DNA of 64,000 nucleotides from Symsagittifera roscoffensis. Taxonomy: Eukaryota; Xenacoelomorpha; Acoela; Convolutidae. Shown one piece after another: positions 12,066 through 21,770 of the stretch. The stretch is from the NCBI RefSeq assembly GCF_963678635.1, contig NC_087066.1, forward strand, positions 62,052,054 through 62,116,053. The letters run 5' to 3'. How positions within the stretch are numbered: the stretch's first letter is position 1; each line of letters opens with the position of its first letter. A program made the translations under genes and the position numbers. The notes beneath the pieces were generated by a model, which worked only from the letters and a program-made list of their open reading frames with translations, had not been told where the DNA came from and did not search any database.

Positions 12066-13337
12066 TGCGTTAAGATGGAAGAAGACACACACCAGCCCAA
12101 TGAGCTGAATAGTCAGATGAGGGTCATGAAGACGTACTTGAAGGCGAGATACAGACTCTTGAATCTTCTAAGGGCGCAGAGAAATGATCGCATGACGAGC
12201 AACCTGAAATGGTGGATCGAGAATGGTTGTTCGGATAAAGGGGACCTCGAGGAAGACAGTTACCGTATCCTGAGACAGTACTTCATGCAGAAAGAGGGAA
12301 GGTTATACTTGAACAAGGACGGGATTGTGGCTTGCAAGAGAAGAGATGAAGACAAAGTCCTATACAAGTATAACGCGATAGTGTTGCCGCAACTCTATCA
12401 GACAGAAGTATTATTCAGGTCGCATGATCAGATGGGCCATCAGGGGATCGACAAAGTGTATCAGAGGATCCTGAAGCGCTTTGAGTGGCTTGGAATGAAA
12501 AAGGCATGTGAGAAGTGGGTAACAGCATGTCTGTCATGCCAACAGGTCAAGGATCCAAGCACTATGAGAACATTAAGCCACACAATCCATCGACAGAAGA
12601 CTGGTGTATACCCGCAGACATGGAAGAAGGGGATTATCTAATGATGGATCCTGCTTGTGAGGTCAACGAGAATGGCACGAGGGAGAAACGAAGTCGTGGA
12701 GGAAGGAACGAATACACCGCTGGACTGGATCCAAACGAGGTGATCGAAGCGGACGATGAAACCTTACCCTACGCAGAGGAGGATTGGCAGGATCCCGAAC
12801 AGATGGAGGTTCCCAAGAATTTGGAACCATATCTTCCGCTTACGATACAGACTCGACAGAACGCCGGGACAAGACCAAGAAAGAAATATAACCCTTACGG
12901 TGACGACTTTGTAGTGGATAGGATGGATCTGAAAAAAATAGTGGAAGAAGTAGTGGTTTTAGAAGAAATAACTGTGTCACGACAACGAGTGGGTCGATGA
13001 CCGGTCGAAACCCGAGGTAGAATTCGACGACGAGCAACAGCAGTCATGTGAACAAGACTTGACGAATCTGCGTGTCTTGGAATGGCTGAACGAAATGACG
13101 TCGGACCCAAAGGAGACCAGTGTCACTGTTGAAGATGTAGATCGTGAAAGCATAAAGTACATGAGAACCGAACGAGAAGATCCTTCCTGGGCTGCCCAGG
13201 AGGGGCGACTACTCATTCCGGCTTCCAATCTCGATTTGATACCCGGTATGCAATCGACGGGGACGTCGATGGATATTTTTGTCCGGGGAGTGGGGGTAGG
13301 ACTTACCCACACTGAAAACTTGATAATAAAAAATTAA
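12066..13337 (+). pseudogene. Pol fragment: integrase zinc-binding domain plus pol C-terminal region
   Basis: Frame 11,994-12,641 matches the minus-strand integrase start at 14,727-15,033 and continues past the point where that copy is cut by the gap. It has a clear H2C2 zinc-binding module: H...GHQGIDKVYQRI, FEWLGMKKACEKW, then CLSCQQVK. The DDE catalytic core that should follow is absent. The sequence goes straight to an acidic segment (12,590-13,000) with NLEPYLPLTIQTRQNAG and RPRKKYNPYGDDFV, typical of the end of a Ty3/gypsy pol, and then to a further frame 13,059-13,337. The fusion to ORF3 at its start and the missing core make it non-functional. Confidence 0.75.
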
Positions 13338-13410
13338 GAATAGTAAGAGAAACCGGAGACTTAGAAGCAGAAACAGGCGAAGAACCTAAGAAACCTGACA
13401 TAGGGGGGTA

Positions 13411-13844
13411 GTTGAGTCATATTTTAACTTACCAAATGAATATTCAAGTAATATAATACTAACAGACAGTGATTTCATACTCACAATTAGAACATGTGCG
13501 ATAGCAATCACAGCAGACATGCGTTTTAGGACAGCGTTAGCGGCAGATTTTACGAGAGATTATAAAAACATAGAGTTCCTATGGACGCAAAGACCAGGAG
13601 TAGGGGCGTAGCGACCTTACCTCCGGCGGCGTCACAGATACCGGGAAATAACCTATGCTTCTTGGTGACGAGGGCGACGGAGAAGCAGCACGTGGACCCA
13701 GAGAACCTAGTCTTGTCCTTGACGAGGTTAAGAGACTTCCTCGTGGAAATGGACGTGAAGGAGCTCTCGCTTCCAGTGTACAATCCAAACAGAGGACGAC
13801 TGCATCCTCGGGAATTGTACGCGCTTGTACGTGATGTTCTTTGA
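13411..13844 (+). pseudogene. Macro-domain-like (ADP-ribose-binding) segment
   Basis: Two overlapping frames make one domain-like region. Frame 13,411-13,611 reads ...CAIAITADMRFRTALAADF..., resembling the 'HcVsaDlrMGaGIAldF' substrate loop of macro domains. It ends at a TAG at 13,609. Frame 13,581-13,844 continues with GVATLPPAA, the hydrophobic strand NNLCFLVTRATEKQH, a helix with SLTRLRDFL, then ELSLPVYNPNRGRLHP and ALVRDVL. The order and spacing match the TARG1/OARD1-like macro fold (strand 'YLvTKera', helix, 'PriGcGLdgL', final helix). The glycine-rich phosphate loop is altered to PVYNPNRGRL and the first loop lacks its glycines. A frameshift at about 13,590-13,605 breaks it. Predicted role: ADP-ribose binding or hydrolysis, or a derived ligand pocket. 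It follows the pol C-terminus, so it may have been the end of pol or its own ORF. Confidence 0.65.
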
Positions 13845-14526
13845 TACTAATATACAAGTATATTTACATAAGAAATATTTTTTAAGTATAGGCTGAGTGA
13901 CGTGCGAGAGGGTGTTAGGCTAAAGACTAAGTTGTATGTAATGTGTGATATGTGTGTTATGTTATGTTTTGTGTTATGTTATTAAGATCTTGGGTAAGAA
14001 GGGGTTAGTGACCATGAACAACTGAATGACGATCTTAGGAAAAGATCCAAAGTTTGGACTGTCCAATCTTAGGTCGAATTCAAAAATTTTAAAGACCGAT
14101 TGATTTCAATAAATTTTAGGATAAAAATCTTTTTATCTGACTGTTTTAAGTAAATTTTAACGAGAAGTTAAGGTGAAACTGACAAGTGTGATATTCGTGA
14201 CCTTGTCTTAGGACAGCGTTAGCGGTAGATTTTACGAGAGATTATAAAAACATAGAGTTCCTATGGACGCAATTTTAGGATAAAAATCTTTTTATCTGGC
14301 TATTTTAAGTAAATTTTAACGAGAAGTTATTAAGATCTTGGGTAAGAAGGGGTTAGTGACCATGAACAACTGAATGACGATCTTAGGAAAAGATCCAAAG
14401 TTTGGACTGTCCAATCTTAGGTCGAATTCAAAAAATTTGAATTCTAGAGACTAAGTTGTATGTAATGTGTGATATGTGTGTTATGTTATGTTTTGTGTTA
14501 TGTTATTAAGATCTTGGGTAAGAAGG
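13845..14526 (+). other. Rearranged non-coding tail with internal duplications
   Basis: No coding. The segment is a patchwork. The macro-domain stretch 13,530-13,590 recurs at 14,210-14,271. The block with ATTAAGATCTTGGGTAAGAA occurs near 13,980, 14,328 and 14,505. TTTTAGGATAAAAATCTTTT occurs near 14,115 and 14,274. The block runs into the 200-N gap. Confidence 0.7.
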
Positions 14527-14726
14527 NNNNNNNNNNNNNNNNNNNNNNNNNNNNNNNNNNNNNNNNNNNNNNNNNNNNNNNNNNNNNNNNNNNNNNNNNN
14601 NNNNNNNNNNNNNNNNNNNNNNNNNNNNNNNNNNNNNNNNNNNNNNNNNNNNNNNNNNNNNNNNNNNNNNNNNNNNNNNNNNNNNNNNNNNNNNNNNNNN
14701 NNNNNNNNNNNNNNNNNNNNNNNNNN
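14527..14726. other. Assembly gap, 200 N
   Basis: Exactly 200 N. Sequence to its left carries pol integrase on the plus strand and sequence to its right carries the same integrase region on the minus strand, so the join changes orientation. The round length suggests a placeholder rather than a measured distance. Confidence 0.95.
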
Positions 14727-15389
14727 CTTTGTTTTCATCTCTTCTCTTGCAAGCCACGATCACGTCCTTGTTCAAGTATAACCTTCCCTCTTTCTGCATG
14801 AAGTACTGTCTCAGGATACGGTAACTGTCTTTCTCGATGTCTCCTTTATCCGGAGAACCATTCTCGATCCACCTTTTCAGGTTGCTCGTCATGCGATCGT
14901 TTCTCTGCGCCCTTACAAGATCCAAGAGTCTGTATCTCGCCTTCAAGTACGTCTTCATGACCCTCATCTGACTATTCAGTTCATTGGGCTGGTGTGTGTC
15001 TTCTTCCATCTTAACGCACAAAATCTTCGCCAACGGCTGTGTTTCTTGCTTGAACGGCTGAAGATCAGTCCTGACTACCTCTTTTGTGGCAACAGACTTA
15101 TCGAACGTTTCGATACCGCTATTGTCTCCAAATCATCCGCTGCGTTGTCAAAGACTCTCTCACTTGGTATGAGGTAGCGATCACTATCAGGGTCCTGGTA
15201 CATCTCTCTATCCAGATCCCTTGCACGAGTTTCCACTAGTAGTGTGTGGATCGCTAGTTCGGACAGTTCTGATCCCGAGCTCGAATTCCTGTCTGAGTAG
15301 GTGTCAATTCCTGAGTTTCGGGAGTTGTCTTCTGTTGAAGAGGTCGTGGTGGAGTCTGCACCCTCCTCCAGATCATGTCCGTGCCTTTT
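14727..15389 (-). pseudogene. Pol: linker end and start of integrase zinc-binding region
   Basis: Minus-strand frame 15,033-14,727 begins ...CVKMEEDTHQPNELNS and matches the region just upstream of the integrase zinc finger in the plus-strand copy (12,066-12,355, roughly 95% alike). It is cut by the gap before the His/Cys module. Upstream, 15,389-15,034 holds an acidic linker in a different frame (SELSELAIHTLLVETRARD) with at least one stop and frame changes. The catalytic core is not present in the window for this copy. Confidence 0.7.
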
Positions 15390-16280
15390 TCACATCCATC
15401 TGAACTCCTCGGACAAAAATTTGTTCCCCAGGTCCTGTTTTTCATCAGGAACGTCTTCATCTACCTCAGACTCCCCGGACAAACTTCCTTGTCCCGAGTG
15501 TTGCTCTTGTGCTCGCCGGCTCTTCTCATTGTTCGTCTCCCCGGACAAACAATCTTGCACCAGGTTTCGTTCTACCTTTACCCTTTCTTTAACCTGGTCC
15601 ACAAAGGTAACAGTTTTCCTTCGCGTATTGCTCCCCTGTTCTTGCCGTCCGTACGAAGTACTGGTTAAAACCTCATGTGGTATTGAGGATACTAGTTGCT
15701 GCACTATTGTCCTACAATCCCTCTCGTTCTCTTCGTGTTGTTGTTTGGACGGCATGATCTTCACCTTCTCCCTGACTGTTAGTGATGCCACTGCTGCTGT
15801 CCACTCAGGGTCATCTCTGGTCACTTCACTTTCTAACAATCCACCCAGCATCCGCATCACTTGCGGTGTGACCTCCACCGTTTTGTCCAGTAAGGAGAGG
15901 CTGTTTATGTTCAAGCGAGAGAGTTCCTGCTGGACCAGGTTTGAGCGCAGCAACAGATCCAAGGGCACCGGGTCCCTTTTGGATAGGATTTTTATCTCAG
16001 CTGCTTTCTCGACAGGTAACTCAGGATGTCCTGGAATTGGATGTTCAGACTTGTCCAACCATCTCGTTAAGGGAAGCGCTTCATAAGTTTCTTTGTCCAG
16101 AAACGAGAATCTCTCCTTTATTTCTGCCTGATTGGCTTGCTTCTGCTCCAATCTTTCATAGAACTCAGTTTTCTTGCTGAGGCTATCAGCATTCTGGTGT
16201 TTATCACGCATCCTGTGTTCGATTATCATATGGTAGCCATCCAATCTTACTATCCATCTACCAATATAACTCTGATCCAT
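15390..16280 (-). pseudogene. Pol: RNase H C-terminus and long charged linker
   Basis: A 296-residue minus-strand frame. Its first 45 residues are the end of Ty3/gypsy RNase H: RWIVRLDGYHMIIEHR, then the NADSLSKK signature whose Asp is a catalytic residue. The remaining 250 residues are a low-complexity, charged linker rich in E, K, Q and S (for example SGQGSLSGESEVDEDVPDE). It is much longer than the usual short tether between RNase H and integrase. No domain was recognised in it. Confidence 0.75.
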
Positions 16281-16612
16281 ATAGCGCTCCCCAAGTATGC
16301 AATGGGACAGAGAACCGTACTTCCATTCCGTTCTTGCTCCTGATGCACTATTCCTGAGATGGCTACCACCGATGCGTCTGTGTCAAGAACATACATGCCC
16401 TTTTCTGTAGGCATTCCTAGCACTGGCGCTTCGCACAGTTCCCGCTTTATGTTCTCGGAGGCAACTTGTGCTTCATCGTTCCATTCGAACTTTTTCCCTT
16501 TGTTGCGCATCAGCTTCTGCATCGGATACACCTTGTCCGCATATCCTTTTATGAACTCCCGGTAGTAGTTGGCAAGATGTGTGTCCGTTCTGGGAGCCTT
16601 CCATGTCAACAC
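16250..16612 (-). pseudogene. Pol: RT connection and N-terminal half of RNase H
   Basis: The frame reads the RT thumb/connection (NYYREFIKGYADKVYPM...LMRNKGKKFEW) and then the start of RNase H, with the first catalytic Asp in MYVLDTDASVVAISG. After PIAYLGSA the frame jumps to the RNase H end (RWIVRLDG, near 16,290), so roughly 60 residues carrying the catalytic Glu and second Asp are missing. This deletion and a frameshift make the RNase H inactive. Confidence 0.8.
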
Positions 16613-16637
16613 TGCTTCTCTGCTTCTGGGTCCGGCC

Positions 16638-17854
16638 TCACACCATGCCTGTCCACCATTCTTCCCAGGTACTGGATTGAATCCCTAAGGATTTCAATTT
16701 CGATGGTTTGCACTTCAAGCCTGCTCTTTTCATGCATCCAAAGACCTCATCGAGCCGATCAATGTGGTCTTCCATGGTCGGTGTTGCTATTACTACATCA
16801 TCCACGTAACACATCACAAAATTCCCGTACTTCTTTGTCACTCTGGTCAAAGCCTGAGCCATCAGTCTTTGAAAAGTGGCCGTTGCGTTGCACAAGCCGA
16901 AGGGCATCCTCTTCCACTGGTACAACCCCAACTCACACGCGAATCCGGTCTTTTCTCTATCCTTCTTCCGCAGCGGGACCTGCTAGAAGGCAGAACCCAA
17001 TTCCAATGTGGTGAAGAACTTCGCATCACCAAATAAAGAGAGGCTTTCGTCTATTCGCGGTATCGGGTACGCATCTTTTATCGTTACCGCGTTCAAGTAA
17101 CGAAAGCCACAACAAAACCTAAGCTGCCCCCTTTCTTTTTCGCCATTACTACCCCGCAAGCACATGGCGATTTCGAGGGTTCTATCATGTCGTATTCGAG
17201 CAATATTTCTATTTCCGCTCGGCACGCTTCCGACTTGTGTGGCGTCATTCGTCTCGCGCCTTCTCTGTGCGGAACGGCGCCTTCTTCCAGTTCAATTTCG
17301 TGTTTGACGAAGTTAGCGCAATCGATATCCGCCTTATGTTTTGAAAATATATCTGCGTTCCGATTTAAGACGTCCCGCAATTTTTCGAAATCTCCCTCAC
17401 CTATTTTCCCTTTTAAATGTTCTATCTCTGGCAAAACCAGTTTGTCAGATTCTAGCTCATATGGCGAGGGGCGTTCCGGTAAATTCGAGCAGCTCGATAA
17501 GCCGTCGGATTTCATTGAAAACAATTTATGAATAGATTTTAATTCATTAATCCTCTTTAAAAATTTATCTTTATTGGCATGATAAGGACAGTCTTTCACA
17601 CTATGTTTCTTCAAGTTTTGTGTCTCGTCATAGTCGGTCCTCATCGGCAAAGCGTAACCAAGCTTCTTTCCACGCTGGATTGACACCGTGGTGTCCAGTA
17701 TGTTCAATAACACACTGACACACAGTCCGTTTCGCGTTAACGAGAAGCTCCGGCCTAAAATCACTGAGCTTTGACTATTTGGATTCGGTACCAAACAAAC
17801 CTGTTTACTGTCACTTAACGAATTTAAATTTCTCATTCTAAAAGTTGCTATCAC
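16638..17854 (-). pseudogene. Pol: reverse transcriptase
   Basis: Minus-strand pieces in order. Residues N-terminal to RT include EIELEEGAVPHREGARRM (17,854-17,093). The fingers follow (RFCCGFRYLNAVTIKDAYPIPR). Motif A reads TTLELGSAF with Glu (codon 17,003-17,001) where the catalytic Asp belongs. Then a TAG stop (16,985-16,983) replaces the usual Trp. Next come RMPFGLCNATATFQRL, the YVDD box near 16,800 and the palm (DHIDRLDEVFGCMKRAGLKC). Frameshifts lie near 17,100 and 16,680. RT would copy the element RNA into cDNA in the virus-like particle; this copy cannot. Confidence 0.88.
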
Positions 17855-17886
17855 AGCCTGCCCTGGCTGTAGTTTTACTTTTCTAT

Positions 17887-18349
17887 CTAAAAAACTGGCA
17901 CTTTGTTTTCGTCTGTTCTTATCCTATTAATTGGTTTCTTAACATACTCTCGGTCCGGGTTTCTAATCCGTATTAGACCGTTGTTCAACTCAATCATCAC
18001 GTCAAAATTCCTGACGAAATCTCTGCCCAAGATGAATTGCTCGGCGTCGTCCAAATTCTCTACCACCAGGAAGCTCGTCCAAAGATCCCGTCCTCCCATG
18101 TGGAGAGGCGTTATTGGTGTTCTTCCGGCTACGTAAATCGCTCCTCGTAAAAGCCCATTATTTCCCAAGTTTTATCGGCATCACACTCACTACCGCTCCT
18201 GTGTCCAGAAGCCCCGGGACCCCAATTTTTTTTCCGTTGGTGTCGAGCAGATGTGCGGTCACATCTGCTTCATACCCAATGTGTATTGCATCTTGTTCCA
18301 TCATGGCGTCATGGCCTATCCTGCGGACTTTGAGTTCCTCCTCACCCAA
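17887..18349 (-). pseudogene. Retroviral-type aspartic protease
   Basis: Frame 18,349-18,158 ends with GVPGLLDTGAVVSVMP, the DTGA active site followed by the hydrophobic strand. The other half is in a shifted frame (18,168-17,887) with the flap/C-terminal signature FILGRDFVRNFDV and a trailing IRIRNP strand. A frameshift at about 18,160 separates the two halves. It lies between the gag zinc knuckles and RT, as in Ty3/gypsy, and would mature Gag and Pol. Confidence 0.82.
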
Positions 18350-18425
18350 ATAGATGAGACTATTTGGTCACTATCTGTTGTTACATAAGTCCTAGTGTAG
18401 ATACTGATTCCATCCACGTTCAGCA

Positions 18426-19430
18426 TCACTTGATACGGCCCATAGACTTCTGGTAGCGTCCATGAAGTTTCTTTATGCGAGGGCCACCCGTTGTTAGTAG
18501 TGCTCGCACAGCTCTCGACTCAGTGCGTGGCTCCACCTGCCTCAGATAATCTGCATATGTGTCCAAATGCATCAAAGTGAACTCGGATGGTTCACTCAGA
18601 TTTCTGATTACCTGGTGTCCAGCCACCGAGATTATCGACTGTATCTTGCCTCCTTGCGGCACCATGCCGAACCTCTGACCGGAGATCACATTAAGTTTCA
18701 TGCTCAAACTGCTTGGTGCTTTAGTCTCTTCGACCTCCGTTGCTTCGAAGGTATTCAGTTGCTCCTGAAGTTTCTCATTTTCCAGTTCGAGTTTCACTTT
18801 CTGTTCGATCTCTTTTGTCACCAGTTCCTGCTGCACTCTATTTAGAGCATCCCCCGCGGCTGCCCTATAATCAACCTTGAAGTCATCGGCCGCAGTCTTT
18901 GTTTCCGGTTCACGTGTCTCTTTGGTTGACGCATGCATTTTCTTCGTAGCCAGCTCTTGCGGTTTGTCTTTTCTGCGCGCCTCCGCTTCACTCAACAGGC
19001 GAGCCTTGCTGGCTTTTACTCCTGATAAAGCTTCCTCATGCCTTGGATGGTTGATGTCTGCCACTGCATCCCAGAATTGCGGACAATCTGATTTAAAATG
19101 ACCTTCCAAGTTGCAAAAGAAACACCTCGGGCCGAATTTTGCAATTACTCCTCTCATGAAATCCTCATGGTCAACTTCTGACGCATCTTCGTCCTCGAGG
19201 CTAAAGCTTATTGCTTTCATGCCTTGTTTGTAAGTTGGGCATGCTGACACATGATGGTCCGTTGAACTGCAATTGGCACAAGAGCGTCTCTTGTCCATAT
19301 CATTCCTCAGTTTGTACCAGTTGTTCCCTTGGTTTGCTGGTCCGTTGTTAAAAATGCCATAATTTTTCTTATAATATCCAGATCTCAAAGAAGGTTTCAA
19401 CAAAATATATTCTTTCGACTTGAGCCTCAA
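18426..19430 (-). CDS. gag: Gag nucleocapsid region with two CCHC zinc knuckles
   Basis: An uninterrupted 334-residue frame. Two CX2CX4HX4C knuckles are seen, CANCSSTDHHVSAC and CFFCNLEGHFKSDC, about 60 residues apart, which is wider than usual. They are followed by a charged helical stretch with coiled-coil character (about residues 140-225) and a C-terminal region without recognised domains. The role is packaging element RNA. It joins the capsid piece at about 19,400 through a frame change, so the intact protein was one long Gag of around 1,000 residues. Confidence 0.8.
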   Translation of the reverse strand: MRLKSKEYILLKPSLRSGYYKKNYGIFNNGPANQGNNWYKLRNDMDKRRSCANCSSTDHHVSACPTYKQGMKAISFSLEDEDASEVDHEDFMRGVIAKFGPRCFFCNLEGHFKSDCPQFWDAVADINHPRHEEALSGVKASKARLLSEAEARRKDKPQELATKKMHASTKETREPETKTAADDFKVDYRAAAGDALNRVQQELVTKEIEQKVKLELENEKLQEQLNTFEATEVEETKAPSSLSMKLNVISGQRFGMVPQGGKIQSIISVAGHQVIRNLSEPSEFTLMHLDTYADYLRQVEPRTESRAVRALLTTGGPRIKKLHGRYQKSMGRIK

Positions 19431-20310
19431 CTCCTCTGGTTGATAGTGGTGTGTAATGCGTCGCTAGCATTTTTCGAAGTTCATCATTCTTCAAACTATC
19501 GATGAATTTAGACGCTACCGCCAGGTTCATCCTTCTGTTTGACTCATCCGGTTGGCTGCGTCTTCTAAGCATCTCCATATAGTCTAGAAATTTGTCTATC
19601 GTCTCATCCTCTCGTTGTCTCCGTTTCTCGAAGCGCATCATTGCCTGGTGCCCCTGCACCCCTGATCCGAAACGATATAACAAGATTTCGAAGACATTCT
19701 CAGCTGTATCTCACTGATATTGCTTCTTGGCCATGACACAGTTCAGGGCTGTCCCTTCGAAGTTACTGGTAAGCGCACTGCATTCTTGTCTTTCCGATAA
19801 ATATTCTTCCTTGAAATGCAATTTCATTACCTCTATCCAGGTATCAATACAGCCATCAGATTCGTCTTTATAGCATCTTGTTTTCTTAAATACTCTTCTG
19901 GACTTCTCACTGCGTTCATTGGTTCTGGATAATCTCGTCAGGAATGTCTCCAAAGACCTGTTCAGGGGCTCAAAGGCTATAGCCATTGCCGTAGCATCTC
20001 TCGAGTGCCCCTCCTGAGTGTCATCACACCTTGTTAATGGCTCTGTATTTGGTGCATCCCTGCAATCCGAATCGCCGTGAGTGTTTCCCGCTTGGCCCAC
20101 ATGACTCCTCCTCGGGCTTGCATGCCCCCTGTTGCCGGAATCACTTCTCCCAGTCGCATGTGTGCCTTGGTCGTTCGTTAGAGGTTTGTCTGTTCCCCGT
20201 TGAACTTGCTCTACTGTTCGGGCCCCATGCTCCATTACCCCTTGTGGCATAGCCTGATGAACTGCCCCTGCCTCTAGTGGATCCATACGTCTTCCTCTTT
20301 TGATGTTCAT
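19369..20310 (-). pseudogene. gag: Gag capsid region (retrotrans_gag type)
   Basis: Two frames. Frame 20,310-19,711 contains DTWIEVMKLHFKEEYL and EGTALNCVM, which fit the N-terminal part of a retrotrans_gag capsid. Frame 19,683-19,369 contains FEKRRQREDETIDKFLDYME and SLKNDELRKML, the characteristic helices of the C-terminal part. A stop near 19,711 and a frameshift separate them. The first frame overlaps the end of the upstream Gag frame (20,141-20,310), marking another frameshift at about 20,150-20,200. Confidence 0.75.
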
Positions 20311-21562
20311 TGAAGTTCACCCTCGGTTCCCTGCTGGGACCTCCCGAGTTCGGTTCTCCTTCTTTTGGTCCACTATTGTTGCTTAGTAGCCCGTCCAACC
20401 TATCCATCATCGCGTCTATCTTTGTGTCAAGAGTCCCAAGAGACTGCTCTTGCTGAATTCTTAACTTCTCCATGTCGTCTCTTAAGCGTAACTCTCGCTG
20501 TTCCGCCTCTCTTGTCATTCGCGACAAGTTCCTCGCCATATGTTCGTCCGTTCTTTCTTTCAAGCGTTTTTCGCTCCTGCCAACTTCTTGTCTTTTGCGG
20601 TTTATTTCTTCCCGTATACTTTCTCTTTCAATGTGAACTGTTCTTTCTAGTTCACTCATTCTTAAGGACATCTGTTCATTCTGTTCTCCTATACTGTCCA
20701 CTATGTTGTTCAAGGCTTCTTCAAATGCTGCCCCGTTATCCACGAGTGGCGTCACTAGTGGCGGTGTCACCCTGTCGGTCCCAGGTAGCTTCGTGCTGGT
20801 CGAGATTCGGGCTTTGACTCTCTGCCTCGACGTCTTTTCTTTATCCACTTCAGGATCCGCCGATGCGTTGCCTAGCCCTTTGTTTCTACTCTCCCCAGTT
20901 CGCATCTCTGAGTTTGTCATAATCGCAAAGCCTCTCGACTGGCCTGGTGTGTTTGCGTCTTTGCTTATCGTTCTCACCACACCAAATTTGTCCATGGTTT
21001 CAGTCTCTCTTTCGACGTATGCCTCATTCTCCTGGGTCGAACTATTGAGGCTGACTTGAGATCCATTGTCCAATTGCTCGTCTTCGTCCTCTTCTTCTTC
21101 CTGGGATTCACCTTCATTTCCTGTGCCCACTCCCATGGTGAATGGAAAGATGTTTCCGAAGGTGTTCTTCATTCTTTCTGAGAACGATGAGGACAATGTT
21201 TGTTTCTCAGTCCCGCCTGCCATCATGGTGTTGTCTGTTGGAGGTCTTCCGGTTGCCACTATTGCGGTTGAGATGTCGGACAGTTCCGACATCTCCTCTC
21301 GGTCCAATGTCCCGGTGGAAGTGGCAAAATCATGGCCTTGTTCTACCGGAGTAGATTCACTCGCCAGCCTTCTGCCTCTTCGCTCCGGTCCATGTACTTC
21401 CTGGTTCTCATTCATGGCCTGGTCTGTATGGACCTCCACTTCTAACATAGCTTTTCGCTCTTCTGAGGACTTCTGACTCCTAGTTTCAACCATTCTGCCT
21501 GAAACCGACTCCCCTTTGTCGGTCCGGGCTCGTTTGATCCGATCCACAAAAGGGTCGGTCAT
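20141..21562 (-). CDS. gag: Gag N-terminal region, 473 residues
   Basis: Starts MTDPFVDRIKRAR at 21,562, the first Met after the leader and followed by an uninterrupted frame. Residues 1-270 are low-complexity, acidic and Ser/Thr rich (EEEEDEDE near residue 160). Residues about 275-400 form a strongly heptad-like, charged coiled coil (ELERTVHIERESIREEINRK and onward). The tail is Gly/Arg/Ser rich. A several-hundred-residue N-terminal extension ahead of the capsid is unusual for Ty3/gypsy, and I recognise no matrix domain. The coiled coil suggests self-assembly. The frame is closed by a frameshift into the capsid region. Confidence 0.75.
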   Translation of the reverse strand: MTDPFVDRIKRARTDKGESVSGRMVETRSQKSSEERKAMLEVEVHTDQAMNENQEVHGPERRGRRLASESTPVEQGHDFATSTGTLDREEMSELSDISTAIVATGRPPTDNTMMAGGTEKQTLSSSFSERMKNTFGNIFPFTMGVGTGNEGESQEEEEDEDEQLDNGSQVSLNSSTQENEAYVERETETMDKFGVVRTISKDANTPGQSRGFAIMTNSEMRTGESRNKGLGNASADPEVDKEKTSRQRVKARISTSTKLPGTDRVTPPLVTPLVDNGAAFEEALNNIVDSIGEQNEQMSLRMSELERTVHIERESIREEINRKRQEVGRSEKRLKERTDEHMARNLSRMTREAEQRELRLRDDMEKLRIQQEQSLGTLDTKIDAMMDRLDGLLSNNSGPKEGEPNSGGPSREPRVNFNEHQKRKTYGSTRGRGSSSGYATRGNGAWGPNSRASSTGNRQTSNERPRHTCDWEK

Positions 21563-21574
21563 TGTTTTTCTTTA

Positions 21575-21770
21575 CTTTTTAGGTATGGCTATTACCTCGT
21601 TTAGGTATCCTTGACTTGTCTAGACTCATTCTCAATTTGTCACTTCTTAATGCCTATACACTCAATTTCTTTTTAGGTATGAATTTCCTAGAGCTATTAC
21701 TCGTTTAGGTATCCTTGACTTGTCTAGACTCATTATCAATTTGTCACTTCTTAATGCCTATACACTCAAT
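21575..21770. repeat. Two ~90-bp direct repeats upstream of gag
   Basis: Copies at about 21,581-21,667 and 21,674-21,768 share TTAGGTATCC, TTGACTTGTCTAGACTC and TTGTCACTTCTTAATGCC. They lie immediately 5' of the gag start on the minus strand, in the element's leader. Confidence 0.8.

Noticed and set aside
13059-13337. dUTPase domain at the end of pol
   Set aside because: A superficial likeness of the glycine-containing end; the ordered dUTPase motifs are not present.
14469-14801. Open frames across the N run
   Set aside because: They exist only because N codons do not create stops.
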